From contig NZ_JAPELX010000001.1 in assembly GCF_026343335.1 (NCBI RefSeq), positions 3,472,001 through 3,536,000 of the forward strand: DNA of 64,000 bases, written 5' to 3'. This document shows positions 49,511 to 59,202 of this stretch, piece after piece. This stretch comes from Streptomyces sp. NBC_00078. GTDB taxonomy: Bacteria; Actinomycetota; Actinomycetes; Streptomycetales; Streptomycetaceae. The translations under genes and the position numbers were made by a program. Under the pieces are notes generated by a model, which was not told where the DNA came from, made no database searches, and saw nothing but the letters and a program-made list of their open reading frames with translations. Positions within the stretch are counted from its first letter, which is position 1. The number at the start of each line of letters is the position of its first letter.

Positions 49511-52429
49511 ATGAAAGGCAGCAAGAGACCCCCGCTCACCAGACACAGAACCACCTACGGCCTGGCCCTGGCCCTGATCGCCGGTCTGGGCGCCACCGTC
49601 CCCGCCCACGCCGACGACTCCGCCTACCCCTTCCGCGATCCGGGTCTCTCGGTGGACACCCGCGTCGACGACCTCCTCTCCCGTCTCACCCTCGACGAGA
49701 AGATCTCCCTCCTCCACCAGTACGAGCCGGCGATCCCCCGCCTCGGCATCCAGTCGTTCCGCACCGGCACCGAGGCCCTGCACGGCGTGGCCTGGCTCGG
49801 CAAGGCGACCGTGTTTCCGCAGGCCGTCGGGCTGGCCTCGACCTGGGACCCGTCCCTGCTCCGCCAGGTCGGCTCGGCGGTCGGCGACGAGGCACGCGGC
49901 TTCCAGCAGCAGCGCCCGGCCGGCTGGGGCCTGAACCTGTGGGCCCCCGTGGTCAACCTGCTGCGCGACCCGCGCTGGGGCCGCAACGAGGAGGGCTACA
50001 GCGAGGACCCGTACCTGACCGGCGCAGTCTCGACGGCGTACGGCACGGGCCTGACGGGAGGCGACCCGGATCACCTCAAGACCGCCCCGACAGTGAAGCA
50101 CTTCCTCGCCAACAACAACGAGGTGCACCGCGACACCACGACCTCCGAACTGCGCCCGCGCGTACTGAAGGAGTACGACGAGCAGGCCTTCAAGCCCGCG
50201 ATCGCGGCCGACGCGGCGACCGGCGTGATGTCCTCGTACAACCTGGTCAACGGCCGCCCGAACACGGTGAATCCGGCCCTCGACGACACCGTCCGCGGAT
50301 GGACATCACAGCGGCTGCTCAACATCACGGACGCGGCCGCGCCCGGCAACCTGGTCGGCAGCCAGGCCTACTACGGCACCCAGAGCGAGGCCGACGCGGC
50401 CGCGCTCAAGGCGGGCATCGACAGCTTCACCGACAACGACACGAACTCCGAACCGACGACGAGCGCGATCAAGTCGGCACTGGCGTCGGGTCTGTTGAAG
50501 GCGTCGGACGTCGACAAGGCCGCGGGAGACGTGCTGAGCATCCGCGTCCGTCTGGGCGAGTTCGACCCCGGCGGCGGCAAGTACGGCTCCATCGACTCGT
50601 CCGTCATCGACAGCCCCGCCCACCGCGCCCTGGCCCGCAAGGCGGCCACCGAGGCGGCGGTCCTGCTGAAGAACGACGGTGCGCTGCCGCTGAAGAAGAC
50701 GGGCAGTGCCGCCGTCGTCGGCCCGCTCGCCGACACCCTCTACACCGACTGGTATTCGGGCACCCTCCCCTACGCCGTCACCCCGAAGGACGGCATCGAG
50801 TCGAAGCTCGGCGCCTCGGTCGCGAGCAGCGAGGGCGTGGACCGGATCGCACTGAAGGACACGGCGACCGGCAAGTACGTGACGGCGGGGACGGGCGAGA
50901 CCGGCGCACCCCTGAAGGAGGCCGCGGATTCCGGGACGGCCGCCCAGTTCGACATGTTCGACTGGGGCTCCGGCATCGTGACCCTCCGCTCGGCCGCCAA
51001 CAACAAATACGTCGGCTACAACTGGTCGAACTTCGTCAACGACCAGGCCCAGCCCAACGGCTGGTTCGTACAGCAGCAGTTCAAGCTGGAGCGCCAGGAC
51101 GACGGCACCTACCTGTTCCGCTACGCCGGCTACGACACCGCCGAGTCCTGGTGGTCGAACCCGGTCTACCTGGGCCCGACCGGCACGGACGGCACCCTCG
51201 GCCTGGTCGCCAAGGACCAGGCGGCCCACTACACGAAGGACGTGGTCCGCAGCGGTGTCGACGAGGCGGTCGCCGCCGTCAAGGGCAAGGACCAGGCCGT
51301 CGTGGTGGTCGGCTCGGACCCGTCGATCAACGGCCGCGAGGCCCACGACCGCACGGACATGAGCCTGGCGCCCACCCAGGAAGCCCTGGTCAGAGCGGTG
51401 AAGGCGGCCAACCCGCACACGGTCGTGATCGTCGAGAACAGCTACCCGACCACCCTCGGCGCCCTCCAGAAGGAAGTCCCCGCCGCCCTCTGGACGACCC
51501 ACGCCGGCCAGGAGACCGGCAACGCCCTCGCCGACATCCTCTACGGCGACGCCAACCCCTCCGGCCGCCTCACCCAGACCTGGTACCGCTCCGACGCCGA
51601 CCTCCCGTCGATCCTCGACTACGACATCATCAAGTCCGGCCGCACCTACCAGTACTTCACCGGGCAGGCGCTCTATCCCTTCGGCTACGGCCTCTCCTAC
51701 ACGACCTTCCGCTACGGCCGCCTCAAGCGCGTCGACGACGGCTACGAGGTCGCCGTCACGAACACCGGCACCCGAGTCGGCGACGAGGTCGTACAGCTCT
51801 ACACCCACCAGCGCACCTCCCGCGACAAGCAGCCCCTCAAGCAGCTGAAGGCGTTCGGGCGGGTGTCCCTGAAGCCCGGCGAGACGAGGACGGTACGGCT
51901 GAAGGTGCGGCCGTCGGACCTCGCGCACTGGGACGTCACGCGCTCCAAGTGGGCGGTGGAAAGCGGCACTTACGACGTCCTGGTGGGCTCCTCGTCCTCC
52001 GACATCCGCGCCCGGGCGGCCTGGCAGGTGAAGGGCGAGACCATCCCGCCGCGGAACCTGTCGAAGACCACCCGCGCGGAGAACTTCGACGACTACTCGG
52101 CCATCCACCTCGTCGACGAGTCCAAGGCGAGCGGTACGGCGGTGTCGGCGGCCTCCGACGGCGCGTGGCTGGAGTTCGCGGACACCCGGCTGGGGTCGGG
52201 TGCGGGCGAGTTCGGCGCACGCGTCGCCGGGACGTCGTCCGGCACGGTCGAGGTGCGGCTCGGCTCACCGACCGGCACCCTCGTCGGCACCGCGCACTTC
52301 GCGGGCGCGTCGTCGCCGTACGACTACACGACGGTGACCGCGAAGCTGTCGGGTGCGGCGAAGGGCCGTAAGGACGTCTACCTGGTCCTGAGCAAGGACG
52401 TACGCCTGTCGACGTTCACCCTGCGCTGA
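49511..52429 (+). CDS. Secreted multidomain GH3 beta-glycosidase with CBM6
   Basis: 972 residues. Sec signal peptide (cleavage near PAHA-DD, residue 34). GH3 barrel from about 45 with RFRT-type GTEALHGVAWLG and HFLANNNEVHRDTT. The nucleophile region is LLNITDAAAPGN instead of the usual SDWGA, keeping the Asp. The second GH3 domain is interrupted by a beta-trefoil/fascin-like insert (about 430-550), then FnIII-like (to about 830) and a C-terminal CBM6 (NFDDYSAIHLVDESKASG). It probably releases xylose or glucose from plant polymers outside the cell, feeding the importer encoded just before. Confidence 0.88.
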   Translation: MKGSKRPPLTRHRTTYGLALALIAGLGATVPAHADDSAYPFRDPGLSVDTRVDDLLSRLTLDEKISLLHQYEPAIPRLGIQSFRTGTEALHGVAWLGKATVFPQAVGLASTWDPSLLRQVGSAVGDEARGFQQQRPAGWGLNLWAPVVNLLRDPRWGRNEEGYSEDPYLTGAVSTAYGTGLTGGDPDHLKTAPTVKHFLANNNEVHRDTTTSELRPRVLKEYDEQAFKPAIAADAATGVMSSYNLVNGRPNTVNPALDDTVRGWTSQRLLNITDAAAPGNLVGSQAYYGTQSEADAAALKAGIDSFTDNDTNSEPTTSAIKSALASGLLKASDVDKAAGDVLSIRVRLGEFDPGGGKYGSIDSSVIDSPAHRALARKAATEAAVLLKNDGALPLKKTGSAAVVGPLADTLYTDWYSGTLPYAVTPKDGIESKLGASVASSEGVDRIALKDTATGKYVTAGTGETGAPLKEAADSGTAAQFDMFDWGSGIVTLRSAANNKYVGYNWSNFVNDQAQPNGWFVQQQFKLERQDDGTYLFRYAGYDTAESWWSNPVYLGPTGTDGTLGLVAKDQAAHYTKDVVRSGVDEAVAAVKGKDQAVVVVGSDPSINGREAHDRTDMSLAPTQEALVRAVKAANPHTVVIVENSYPTTLGALQKEVPAALWTTHAGQETGNALADILYGDANPSGRLTQTWYRSDADLPSILDYDIIKSGRTYQYFTGQALYPFGYGLSYTTFRYGRLKRVDDGYEVAVTNTGTRVGDEVVQLYTHQRTSRDKQPLKQLKAFGRVSLKPGETRTVRLKVRPSDLAHWDVTRSKWAVESGTYDVLVGSSSSDIRARAAWQVKGETIPPRNLSKTTRAENFDDYSAIHLVDESKASGTAVSAASDGAWLEFADTRLGSGAGEFGARVAGTSSGTVEVRLGSPTGTLVGTAHFAGASSPYDYTTVTAKLSGAAKGRKDVYLVLSKDVRLSTFTLR

Positions 52430-53400
52430 GCCCCCAGGCAAGCCCGAGCCGGTAGGCGGCGCACAGGTTCACATCGAGGAGGTAGGCCCCGGCGGCACCG
52501 CACTGTTCGGTCCCGCTGCCGGGGTCCACCGGCTGCCCATGCCCCATGCCGGTGATGCTGTAGGTCTCGACGACGGGGTTGCCGCTCGCGTCCTTGAAGA
52601 CCTGGCGGGGGTAGCCGGAGACGGTGTCACTCACGTCCGCCGTCTGATCGGCGCCGTGCACATCGGTCCACTGCTTCATCAGGTCGGTCATGTTGACGGG
52701 CTTGACGGTGTAGTCGGCGCTGCCCTGGAAGACGGTGAGCGTGGGCCAGGGACCGCCGTACCCGGGCCGGGCGGCCCGCACCCGGTCGCCCCACTGCTTC
52801 GCCGTCTGCGTGGCGCCGACGTACATGCACACGTACGGCGACCCGGCGGCCTGCGCGCACCCGTACGGCAGCCCGGCGACGATCCCGCCCGCGGCGAACT
52901 TCTCCGGGTAGTCCGCCATCATCACGGCGGTCATGCCACCCCCGGCGGACAGCCCGGTGACATACACGCGAGGTGTCGCCGCCGACATCGGCGAGCTGCC
53001 GGTCCACCATCCGCGCGACGCTCGCCGCCTCGCCCTGCCCCCGCTCGATGTCCCCGCTCTGGAACCAGTCGAAGCACGACGAGGCGTTGTTGGCGCTGGT
53101 CTGCTGCGGCAGCACGACGGAGAACCCCCACCGGTCGGCGAGCTGGATCCACCCGCTCCCGGCCCCGTACCCGGCGGCATCCTGCGTGCACCCGTGCAGG
53201 GCGACGACGACGGGACGCCCGTCGGGCAGCCCGTCGGGGACGTAGCGGAACATGCGCAGGGCGCCGGGGTTCGATCCGAACCCGGTGACCTCCTGCAGCG
53301 AGGCGGCCTCCGCCCTGCCCGGGGTGAGTACGGCGGCGATCAGGGCGACCAGCAGGATCGCCAGGACGGTGAGGTGACGTGCGGCTCTGGTCTGTGTCAT
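52416..53400 (-). pseudogene. Secreted PHB-depolymerase/feruloyl-esterase-type hydrolase, frameshifted
   Basis: The N-terminal half (ATG 53400 to about 52975) has a signal peptide, VVALHGCTQDAAGYGAGSGW and FSVVLPQQTSANNASSCFDW. The C-terminal half continues in a different frame from about 52970 with RVYVTGLSAGGGMTAVMMAD (nucleophile Ser) and the catalytic His in GMGHGQPVDPG, to TGA 52416. Joined as DTSRVYVTGLSAGG the protein would be about 328 residues, a normal esterase. The reading frame changes at GACACCTCGCGTGTATGTC, consistent with a 2-base deletion or 1-base insertion. It overlaps the GH3 3' end by 14 bases. Confidence 0.8.
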
Positions 53401-53460
53401 GGGGAGGGACCGTAGAAGCGTGAACCAGTCGCCGATATGGAGCCGGAGCCCATAAAAACG

Positions 53461-53497
53461 ACGAGGGCCCGGTGGTCTGTGACCACCGGGCCCTCGT
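53461..53497. terminator. 17-bp hairpin terminator
   Basis: ACGAGGGCCCGGTGGTC and GACCACCGGGCCCTCGT form a perfect stem around TGT. Lies upstream of the esterase pseudogene and 101 bases beyond the tmRNA 3' end (minus strand), so it most likely terminates tmRNA transcription. Confidence 0.85.
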
Positions 53498-53597
53498 CCA
53501 AAACATGGGGTGCGCGGATCTGAGGGTCATACCCCCAGAAACACGACGAGATACACCGCACTCGCGCTGTTTGCTCGCGCGGTCCACCTCGAACTCG

Positions 53598-53981
53598 TGG
53601 AGATGGCGGGAATCGAACCCGCGTCCAACGGTGCAGAATCAGGGCTTCTCCGTGTGCAGTTCGCTGTGATTTTCTCGGCCCCGGCGATCACGCGAACAAG
53701 TCGCCGACGGGCCCAGTCACTGTTTGATTTCCCATCGAACCCCGTGACCGGGCTCGATGGTTTAGTCCCCTAGATTATGCCAGGGTCCGGGTCGGGAACA
53801 CCCCCGGGCTGACACCCGTTAGGGCCTTCACTCACTGCTTATTAGGCAGCGAGGGCGAAGGCGCGGGAATCGCTCTTGGAATTGGCGATTATTGGTTGCG
53901 ACATATGGTTAACGAGATCATTGCCGCTTCCTCGACACGCTTCCCCTGCTTCAACAGCCGCTGTCGAAACCGATCATCCCC
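53598..53981 (-). ncRNA. ssrA: tmRNA (transfer-messenger RNA)
   Basis: 384 bases on the minus strand. 5' end GGGGATGATCGGTTTCGACA, 3' end with T arm GCGGG-TTCGATT-CCCGC and acceptor CATCTCC-A; GGGGATG pairs with CATCTCC including one G-U. The tag frame (53842-53886) reads ANSKSDSRAFALAA then TAA. It rescues stalled ribosomes together with SmpB, encoded 142 bases upstream on the same strand. CCA is not encoded. Confidence 0.97.
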
Positions 53982-54122
53982 ATGTTGTTTTTTCAAGTCC
54001 CTCCGAAGAGGGGGGTGCACCCGCTGTGAGGTGCAGTGCCATCGTACGTGAACAACGAGCGACGATGCCACCGTATTCCGGGCCGACCGACCGACGGGCC
54101 GATGGGCCGACCGACCGGCGGG

Positions 54123-54677
54123 CTACTCGCCCCGCTGCTTCCGCTTCGCCGCCGCGATCGCCCGGTCCGACTCCCGCCGGTCCTGCTGCTCGCGCAGGGT
54201 CTGGCGCTTGTCGTACTCCTTCTTGCCTCGCGCGAGGGCGATCTCGGCCTTCGCACGGCCGTTGCTGAAGTACAGGGCGAGGGGCACGATCGTGTGACCC
54301 GTCTCCTGGGACTTGGACTCCAGCTTGTCGATCTCCTCGCGGTGCAGGAGCAGCTTGCGCTTGCGGCGCACGGAGTGGTTGGTCCAGGTGCCCTGGTGGT
54401 ACTCCGGGATGTGGGCGTTGTGCAGCCACGCCTCACCCTGGTCGATCTGGACGAAGCCGTCGGTCAGCGAGGTCCGTCCCTCGCGCAGCGACTTGACCTC
54501 GGTACCGGTGAGGACGATGCCGGCCTCGTAGGTGTCGACGATCGCGTAGTCGTGGCGGGCCTTCTTGTTCTGGGCGACGATCTTGCGCTTGCCGCCCTTC
54601 TCGCCGTCCCTGGCCTTGCTGGTCCCACCGCCCTGCTTGGGCTGGGACTCCTTCGGTACGTACATTCCCTTGCTCAT
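54123..54677 (-). CDS. smpB: SsrA-binding protein
   Basis: 184 residues from ATG 54677 (alternatives: ATG 54689 or ATG 54665). An extended basic head ([20 protein letters not shown]) precedes the OB-fold core [40 protein letters not shown] and the C-terminal tail [30 protein letters not shown] that enters the ribosome. Head is longer than E. coli SmpB (160). Upstream of ssrA in the same orientation, as in many actinobacteria. Confidence 0.94.
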   Translation of the reverse strand: MSKGMYVPKESQPKQGGGTSKARDGEKGGKRKIVAQNKKARHDYAIVDTYEAGIVLTGTEVKSLREGRTSLTDGFVQIDQGEAWLHNAHIPEYHQGTWTNHSVRRKRKLLLHREEIDKLESKSQETGHTIVPLALYFSNGRAKAEIALARGKKEYDKRQTLREQQDRRESDRAIAAAKRKQRGE

Positions 54678-54791
54678 AGTGCCGTCCATTTTCGCACTAA
54701 GGAGGGGGGTCGGGGCCAGCCCTTAACCGGCGGTCGGACGACCCGCCCCGCAGCGGGTCGACGACTCGTCCCGGCGGCCCTGGCGGAACGC

Positions 54792-55973
54792 TCAGTCGGC
54801 GTCGCCCAGGCCGCTGAGCACGGTCTCGGCCCGCTGGAGGGCGGGCTGCCCGTCCGCCTGCTCCACGTCCAGATCCGGAGTGATGCCCCGGCCGTCGACG
54901 CTGCGTCCCGACGGGGTGCGGTAGTGCCCGACGGTCAGTTCGGCCACGGAGCCGCCCGGCAGCCTGCTCGGCATCTGCACCGAGCCCTTGCCGAAGGTGC
55001 GGGAGCCCACGACGACCGCACGGCCCCGGTCCTGCAGGGCGCCGGTGAGGAGCTCGGCCGCGCTCATCGTGCCGCCGTCGACGAGCGCGACCAGGGGCCT
55101 GGTGGTGTCGGCGCCGGGATCGGCGTGCAGGGCCTGCTGTTCGCCGTTGACGTCGTAGGTGGCGACGAGGCCGCCGTCGAGGAAGGCGGAGGCCGTGGTC
55201 ACAGCCTCGGTGACCAGGCCGCCGGAGTTGCCGCGCAGGTCGAGGATGATGCCGGCGCCGACCGGGGCCCGCCGCACGGCGGTGCTCACCACGTCGCCGG
55301 AGCCCTTGGTGAACGCGCCGATCTTGATGACGGTGACTCCGTCGGCGAGCTTTCGGACGGTGACCGAGTCCGTGGACAGCAGAGCCCGGCGCAGCGTCTC
55401 GGTCCACGCGCGCGTGCCGCGCTGCAGGCCGAGCCGCACCGCCGTGCCGGCGGGAGCGTCGGTGGCGTCGCCGCGCAGCAAGGAGACGACCTCGGTGACG
55501 GGCCGGCCGTCGACCCGCTCACCGTCGACGCTGTGCAGCCGGTCGCCCGGGTGGAGCCCGGCGGCCGCCGCGGGCGAGCCGGCGGCCACCTTGGTCACCT
55601 CGATACGGCCGTCCCGCTCGCGTCGCGCCCACAGGCCGACGCCGGTGTACTGGCCGTCGAGGGCCTCCTCGAACTCCTCGTAGTCACCCCGGGAGTAGAC
55701 GGCTCCCCAGCGGTCGCCGCTGCGGCTGACCGCGCGTTCGGCGGCCTCCATGGGGGACTTGCCGTCGGCCATGGCCTCCTCGGCCGCCCTGGCCACGTCC
55801 TCGTGATGCCCCGCGGGGACGGCCGAACGGGCCGCGCCGGACGTGGATTTCCGGTCGGCCTCGGGAAAGGAGCCGGTCGCCGCGCCGGCCACGAGCACGC
55901 TCGCGAAGACCAATGTCAGGGCCGCCCCGCGGCGGATGCGGCGGGGCTGGCACAACAGGTCTCGGCCGGACAT
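54792..55973 (-). CDS. S41 carboxyl-terminal processing protease (CtpA-like)
   Basis: 393 residues. N-terminal signal anchor (about 18-36), a PDZ domain (GVGLWARRERDGRIEVTKVA to VSLLRGDA) and the S41 catalytic domain with Ser near 304 in DGGTMSAAELL and Lys near 328 in RTFGKGSVQ, the Ser-Lys dyad. It trims secreted or membrane proteins outside the cytoplasmic membrane. Positioned between ftsX and smpB, a conserved streptomycete arrangement; terminator at 55998-56029 separates it from ftsX. Confidence 0.92.
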   Translation of the reverse strand: MSGRDLLCQPRRIRRGAALTLVFASVLVAGAATGSFPEADRKSTSGAARSAVPAGHHEDVARAAEEAMADGKSPMEAAERAVSRSGDRWGAVYSRGDYEEFEEALDGQYTGVGLWARRERDGRIEVTKVAAGSPAAAAGLHPGDRLHSVDGERVDGRPVTEVVSLLRGDATDAPAGTAVRLGLQRGTRAWTETLRRALLSTDSVTVRKLADGVTVIKIGAFTKGSGDVVSTAVRRAPVGAGIILDLRGNSGGLVTEAVTTASAFLDGGLVATYDVNGEQQALHADPGADTTRPLVALVDGGTMSAAELLTGALQDRGRAVVVGSRTFGKGSVQMPSRLPGGSVAELTVGHYRTPSGRSVDGRGITPDLDVEQADGQPALQRAETVLSGLGDAD

Positions 55974-55997
55974 GCCGGTGAGTCTAGGACAACGCGA

Positions 55998-56029
55998 AGG
56001 GCCGTACGGCTGGTTGACCGTACGGCCCT
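55998..56029 (-). terminator. 12-bp hairpin terminator after ftsX
   Basis: AGGGCCGTACGG and CCGTACGGCCCT form a perfect stem around an 8-base loop, between the ftsX stop and the S41 protease start. Confidence 0.85.
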
Positions 56030-56040
56030 CTTGGCATGTG

Positions 56041-56961
56041 TCACACCTTCAGGTACTTGCGCAACGCGAAGAACGCGGCGAGCGCGGGCATCAGCAGGCT
56101 GGTGGCGAGGATGAGCGGCAGCTTGGTCAGAACGGCGTCCCAGCCGATGAAGTTGATCAGATTCAGCTTGTGGGACAGGTCCAGGCCGTGGTCGATGATG
56201 AAGTACCGCGCGACCACCAGGAATCCGCAGGCGACCGTCCCGCCGATCAGTCCGGCGACCGCCGCCTCCATGATGAACGGCGCCTGGATGTAGAACCCGG
56301 AGGCACCGACCAGCCGCATGATCCCGGTCTCCCGGCGGCGGCTGAACGCGGACACGCGCACGGTGTTGACGATCAGCATCAGCGCGACGACGAGCATCAG
56401 CGCCATCACGGCCCTGGCGGCCCAGTTCATCCCGTTCAGCAGCCCGAAGAGGTTGTCGAGGATCCCCTTCTGGTCCTGCACGGACTGCACGCCGTCGCGC
56501 CCGTCGAAGGCGGTCGCGACCACCTGGTACTTCTCCGGGTCCTTCAGCTTGATCCGGTACGACTCCTGCATCTGGTCCGGCGTGAGGGAACTGGCCAGCG
56601 GGGAGTCGCCGAACTGCTGCTTGTAGTGCTTGTAGGCCGCGTCCTGCGACTCGTAGGTCACCTTCTGGACGACCGACGTCATCTTGTCCAGGTCGCCGAG
56701 GATGTCCTTCTTCTGATCCTCGGTGACCGCGCCCTTGGCGCAGTTGGGGTCGGACGTGGCGTCGCTCTTGTTGCAGAGGAAGATCGAGACGTTGACCTTG
56801 TCGTACCAGTAGCCCTTCATCGTGGTGACCTGGTCGCTCATCAGGAGCGAACCGCCGAACAGGGCGAGTGACAGGGCGACGGAGACGATGACCGCGAAGG
56901 TCATGGTCAGGTTGCGGCGGAGACCGACACCGATCTCGGAGAGTACGAACTGGGCGCGCAT
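56041..56961 (-). CDS. ftsX: Cell-division ABC-like permease
   Basis: 306 residues. One N-terminal helix (about 22-42), an extracytoplasmic loop (about 45-170, with two cysteines in FLCNKSDATSDPNCAKG), then three C-terminal helices with NTVRVSAFSRRRETGIMRLV, the cytosolic coupling loop. With FtsE it activates peptidoglycan hydrolases at the septum/tip. Start ATG 56961, 37 bases after ftsE, so co-transcribed. Confidence 0.95.
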   Translation of the reverse strand: MRAQFVLSEIGVGLRRNLTMTFAVIVSVALSLALFGGSLLMSDQVTTMKGYWYDKVNVSIFLCNKSDATSDPNCAKGAVTEDQKKDILGDLDKMTSVVQKVTYESQDAAYKHYKQQFGDSPLASSLTPDQMQESYRIKLKDPEKYQVVATAFDGRDGVQSVQDQKGILDNLFGLLNGMNWAARAVMALMLVVALMLIVNTVRVSAFSRRRETGIMRLVGASGFYIQAPFIMEAAVAGLIGGTVACGFLVVARYFIIDHGLDLSHKLNLINFIGWDAVLTKLPLILATSLLMPALAAFFALRKYLKV

Positions 56962-56997
56962 GGCGTCTTCTTCAGGCCTTTCCGTGGACGGTCGCGG

Positions 56998-57687
56998 TCA
57001 GTGCTGGTAGCCGTAGACGCCGCGCGCCTGGTCGCGGACGAGGCGGCCCTTCTCCAGCTCGATGACGCGCTTGCGCATCTGGTCCACGATGTTCTGGTCG
57101 TGCGTCGCCATCACCACGGTGGTGCCGGTCCGGTTGATCCGGTCGAGCAGCTTCATGATGCCGACGGAGGTCTGCGGGTCGAGGTTGCCGGTGGGTTCGT
57201 CGGCGATGAGCAGCTTGGGCCGGTTGACGAACGCGCGCGCGATGGCCACACGCTGCTGTTCACCACCGGACAGCTCACCGGGCATCCGGTCCTCCTTGCC
57301 GCCCAGCCCGACGAGGTCGAGCACCTGCGGCACGGACTTGCGGATCTCGCCGCGCGACTTGCCGATGACCTCCTGCGCGAAGGCGACGTTCTCCGCCACC
57401 GTCTTGTTCGGCAGCAGCCGGAAGTCCTGGAACACCGTCCCCAACTGGCGCCGCATCTGCGGCACCTTCCAGTTGGAGAGGCGCGCGAGGTCCTTGCCCA
57501 GCACGTGCACCTGACCGTGGCTGCACCGCTCCTCGCGGAGGATCAGCCGCAGGAAGGTGGACTTTCCGGAGCCCGAGGACCCCACGAGGAACACGAACTC
57601 GCCCTTCTCCACTTCCAGGGACACATCCCTGAGTGCGGGGCGGGTCTGCTTGGGGTAGACCTTGGAGACGTTGTCGAATCGGATCAC
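56998..57687 (-). CDS. ftsE: Cell-division ATP-binding protein
   Basis: 229 residues from GTG 57687. Walker [12 protein letters not shown] near residue 36, Q-loop [12 protein letters not shown], signature [15 protein letters not shown], Walker [14 protein letters not shown] and switch ATHDQN. Partner of FtsX. The frame is open far upstream but family homology begins at [13 protein letters not shown], which fixes the start. Confidence 0.95.
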   Translation of the reverse strand: MIRFDNVSKVYPKQTRPALRDVSLEVEKGEFVFLVGSSGSGKSTFLRLILREERCSHGQVHVLGKDLARLSNWKVPQMRRQLGTVFQDFRLLPNKTVAENVAFAQEVIGKSRGEIRKSVPQVLDLVGLGGKEDRMPGELSGGEQQRVAIARAFVNRPKLLIADEPTGNLDPQTSVGIMKLLDRINRTGTTVVMATHDQNIVDQMRKRVIELEKGRLVRDQARGVYGYQH

Positions 57688-57951
57688 GGATGCACCACGG
57701 GTCGCCGGGGGTAGATGAGCGTGACCATACGCGAGTCGGGTGGGCGGGCGCAGGCGGCGGTTGGGGTTGCGTACCGGATGTGCGTTTTGTGTGTGCCCGG
57801 CCCGCGTGTCCGTGGCCACGTGACCACCCCCACGTACCCCTTGAGAGCGACCCCCGCGCACCCTCCGGGGGAACCTGGCACAGTAGAGAGGGGAACGTTC
57901 TCGCCCGCGAGGGCGTTCACTACGTGGAACCGGTGCAAGGAGGGCGAGCGC

Positions 57952-58143
57952 ATGACGTACGACCGGCTGGTGTGCGCGAACTGCGCGGCGCCCGTGAGCG
58001 AGGGCCGGTGCCCCGTGTGCCGCGCGAACCGCGAGCGGCTGCAGCAGGAGAACTTCTTCGCGGGAGTCAACCCCATGACGCTGATCGCACTGCTGGCGGT
58101 GCTGATCGCGGCGGTGGCGCTGCTGGCGCACCAGACCGCATAG
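57952..58143 (+). CDS. Small zinc-ribbon single-pass membrane protein
   Basis: 63 residues. A zinc ribbon with CANC and CPVC pairs ([20 protein letters not shown]) is followed by a polar helix and a C-terminal transmembrane segment ([20 protein letters not shown]). A strong AAGGAGGGCGAG ribosome site precedes ATG 57952. Divergent from ftsE, opposite the LAETG gene; a terminator follows. Unknown function; conserved-looking. Confidence 0.85.
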   Translation: MTYDRLVCANCAAPVSEGRCPVCRANRERLQQENFFAGVNPMTLIALLAVLIAAVALLAHQTA

Positions 58144-58171
58144 CGCGCGGCGGGGCAGGAGCAAGGACGCC

Positions 58172-58208
58172 CGAGGGGCCCGGAGCAATGCACGCTCCGG
58201 GCCCCTCG
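58172..58208. terminator. 15-bp hairpin between convergent genes
   Basis: CGAGGGGCCCGGAGC and GCTCCGGGCCCCTCG pair perfectly around 7 bases, between the zinc-ribbon gene and the LAETG gene, which converge here; it may serve both. Confidence 0.87.
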
Positions 58209-58249
58209 TCGTACGTCGTCACACACGTTCCGTGTGCGAGCGGCCACCG

Positions 58250-58903
58250 TCAGGCAGCCGCACCGCCCCGGCCGCCCACGAGGCGCGGCAGAGCACGGAA
58301 GCCGATGCCACCGGCGATCATGGTGGCGGCGCCGATGATCAGGAAGGCCGTCTGGCCGGCACCGGTCTCGGCGAGCTGGTCACCCTTGCCCTGGGCCGAG
58401 GTGTCGGAGCCGGTGTCGGTGACGACCGAGGAGCCCTCCTCCTGGGCGGAGGTGCCGGAACCGCCGTCGGGGTCGGTGTTGTTGTTGCCGCCGGTGCTCC
58501 CGGTGCCGCTGCCGTCGGTCGGGGCCGGGGTGGTGGGCTCCCCGGTCGGCTCCGTCGGGTCCCCGGTGGGCTCGGTGGGCTCACCCGTGGGCTCGGTCGG
58601 ACCGGTGGGGTCGTCGGTGGTGGGCGGGTCCGTCGGGAGGGTGGGCGGGTCCGTCGGCAGGCCGGTGGGCGGGTCCGTCGGCAGGCCGGTGGGCGGGTCC
58701 GTCGGGTCCGTCGGGAGACCGGTGGGCGGGTCCGTCGGGTCGTCACCGAGGCCGGTGTCCACCTTCACACCGACACCGCTGCCGTCGACGCTCACGCCGA
58801 TGTCCAGCGCGGAAGCGGCACCGGCAGCGGTCAGCGAAGCACCCGCGGCGATCACGGCGCCGGCGGCGATCCGCGCGACACGGATGCGCGTCTTCTTGGT
58901 CAT
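58250..58903 (-). CDS. Sortase-anchored (LAETG) wall protein
   Basis: 217 residues. Signal peptide (about 1-32), a short globular part, then a Pro/Thr/Asp-rich tether with tandem PTDPPTGL and EPTGEPT/GDPTEPT units encoded by repeats at 58560-58745, and a C-terminal sorting signal: LAETG at 177-181, hydrophobic helix, and RALPRLVGGRGG. LAxTG is the motif of streptomycete class E sortases. It should be covalently linked to peptidoglycan. Length polymorphism in the tether is expected between strains. Confidence 0.9.
   Translation of the reverse strand: MTKKTRIRVARIAAGAVIAAGASLTAAGAASALDIGVSVDGSGVGVKVDTGLGDDPTDPPTGLPTDPTDPPTGLPTDPPTGLPTDPPTLPTDPPTTDDPTGPTEPTGEPTEPTGDPTEPTGEPTTPAPTDGSGTGSTGGNNNTDPDGGSGTSAQEEGSSVVTDTGSDTSAQGKGDQLAETGAGQTAFLIIGAATMIAGGIGFRALPRLVGGRGGAAA
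58560..58745. repeat. In-frame tandem repeats of the wall-protein tether
   Basis: Units of GGTGGGCGGGTCCGTCGG(CAGGCC) recur at about 58622-58745, with GGTGGGCTC/GGTCGGCTC units before them. They code for the Pro/Thr tether of the LAETG protein. Confidence 0.85.
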
Positions 58904-59160
58904 GTGGTTGCTACCCCCAGTAGCTCATCGTCAGTTGGGCGGCGCTCGGGGGCAGTGATCGACGGAGTCAGCTATGCGAAAGCCCCCGGTTCACATGCGC
59001 CCCAGAGATACGCATGCCACGCTTTACCCTTCCCATTTTTCAAAGCAACGTCAAGGCCGTTGCGCGCGCAATGTCCAACTACGGGCTCTATGCCAGGCAT
59101 TGAAGCGTGTGAGTGTGATGTAAAACCCAGACATCGCGCACGGAAGGGGCCACGAAAAAA

Positions 59161-59189
59161 GCAACTGCCGCCCGACGGGCGACAGTTGC
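59161..59189 (-). terminator. Intrinsic terminator of prfB
   Basis: A stem of 12 pairs with one C-A mismatch around GAC, followed on the minus strand by TTTTTTCGTGG. Begins 13 bases after the prfB stop. Confidence 0.93.
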
Positions 59190-59202
59190 CTTGTCGACAA
59201 AC

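Noticed and set aside
57688..58188. N-terminal extension of ftsE
   Set aside because: Homology and Walker A spacing start at GTG 57687; the extension overlaps the divergent zinc-ribbon gene.
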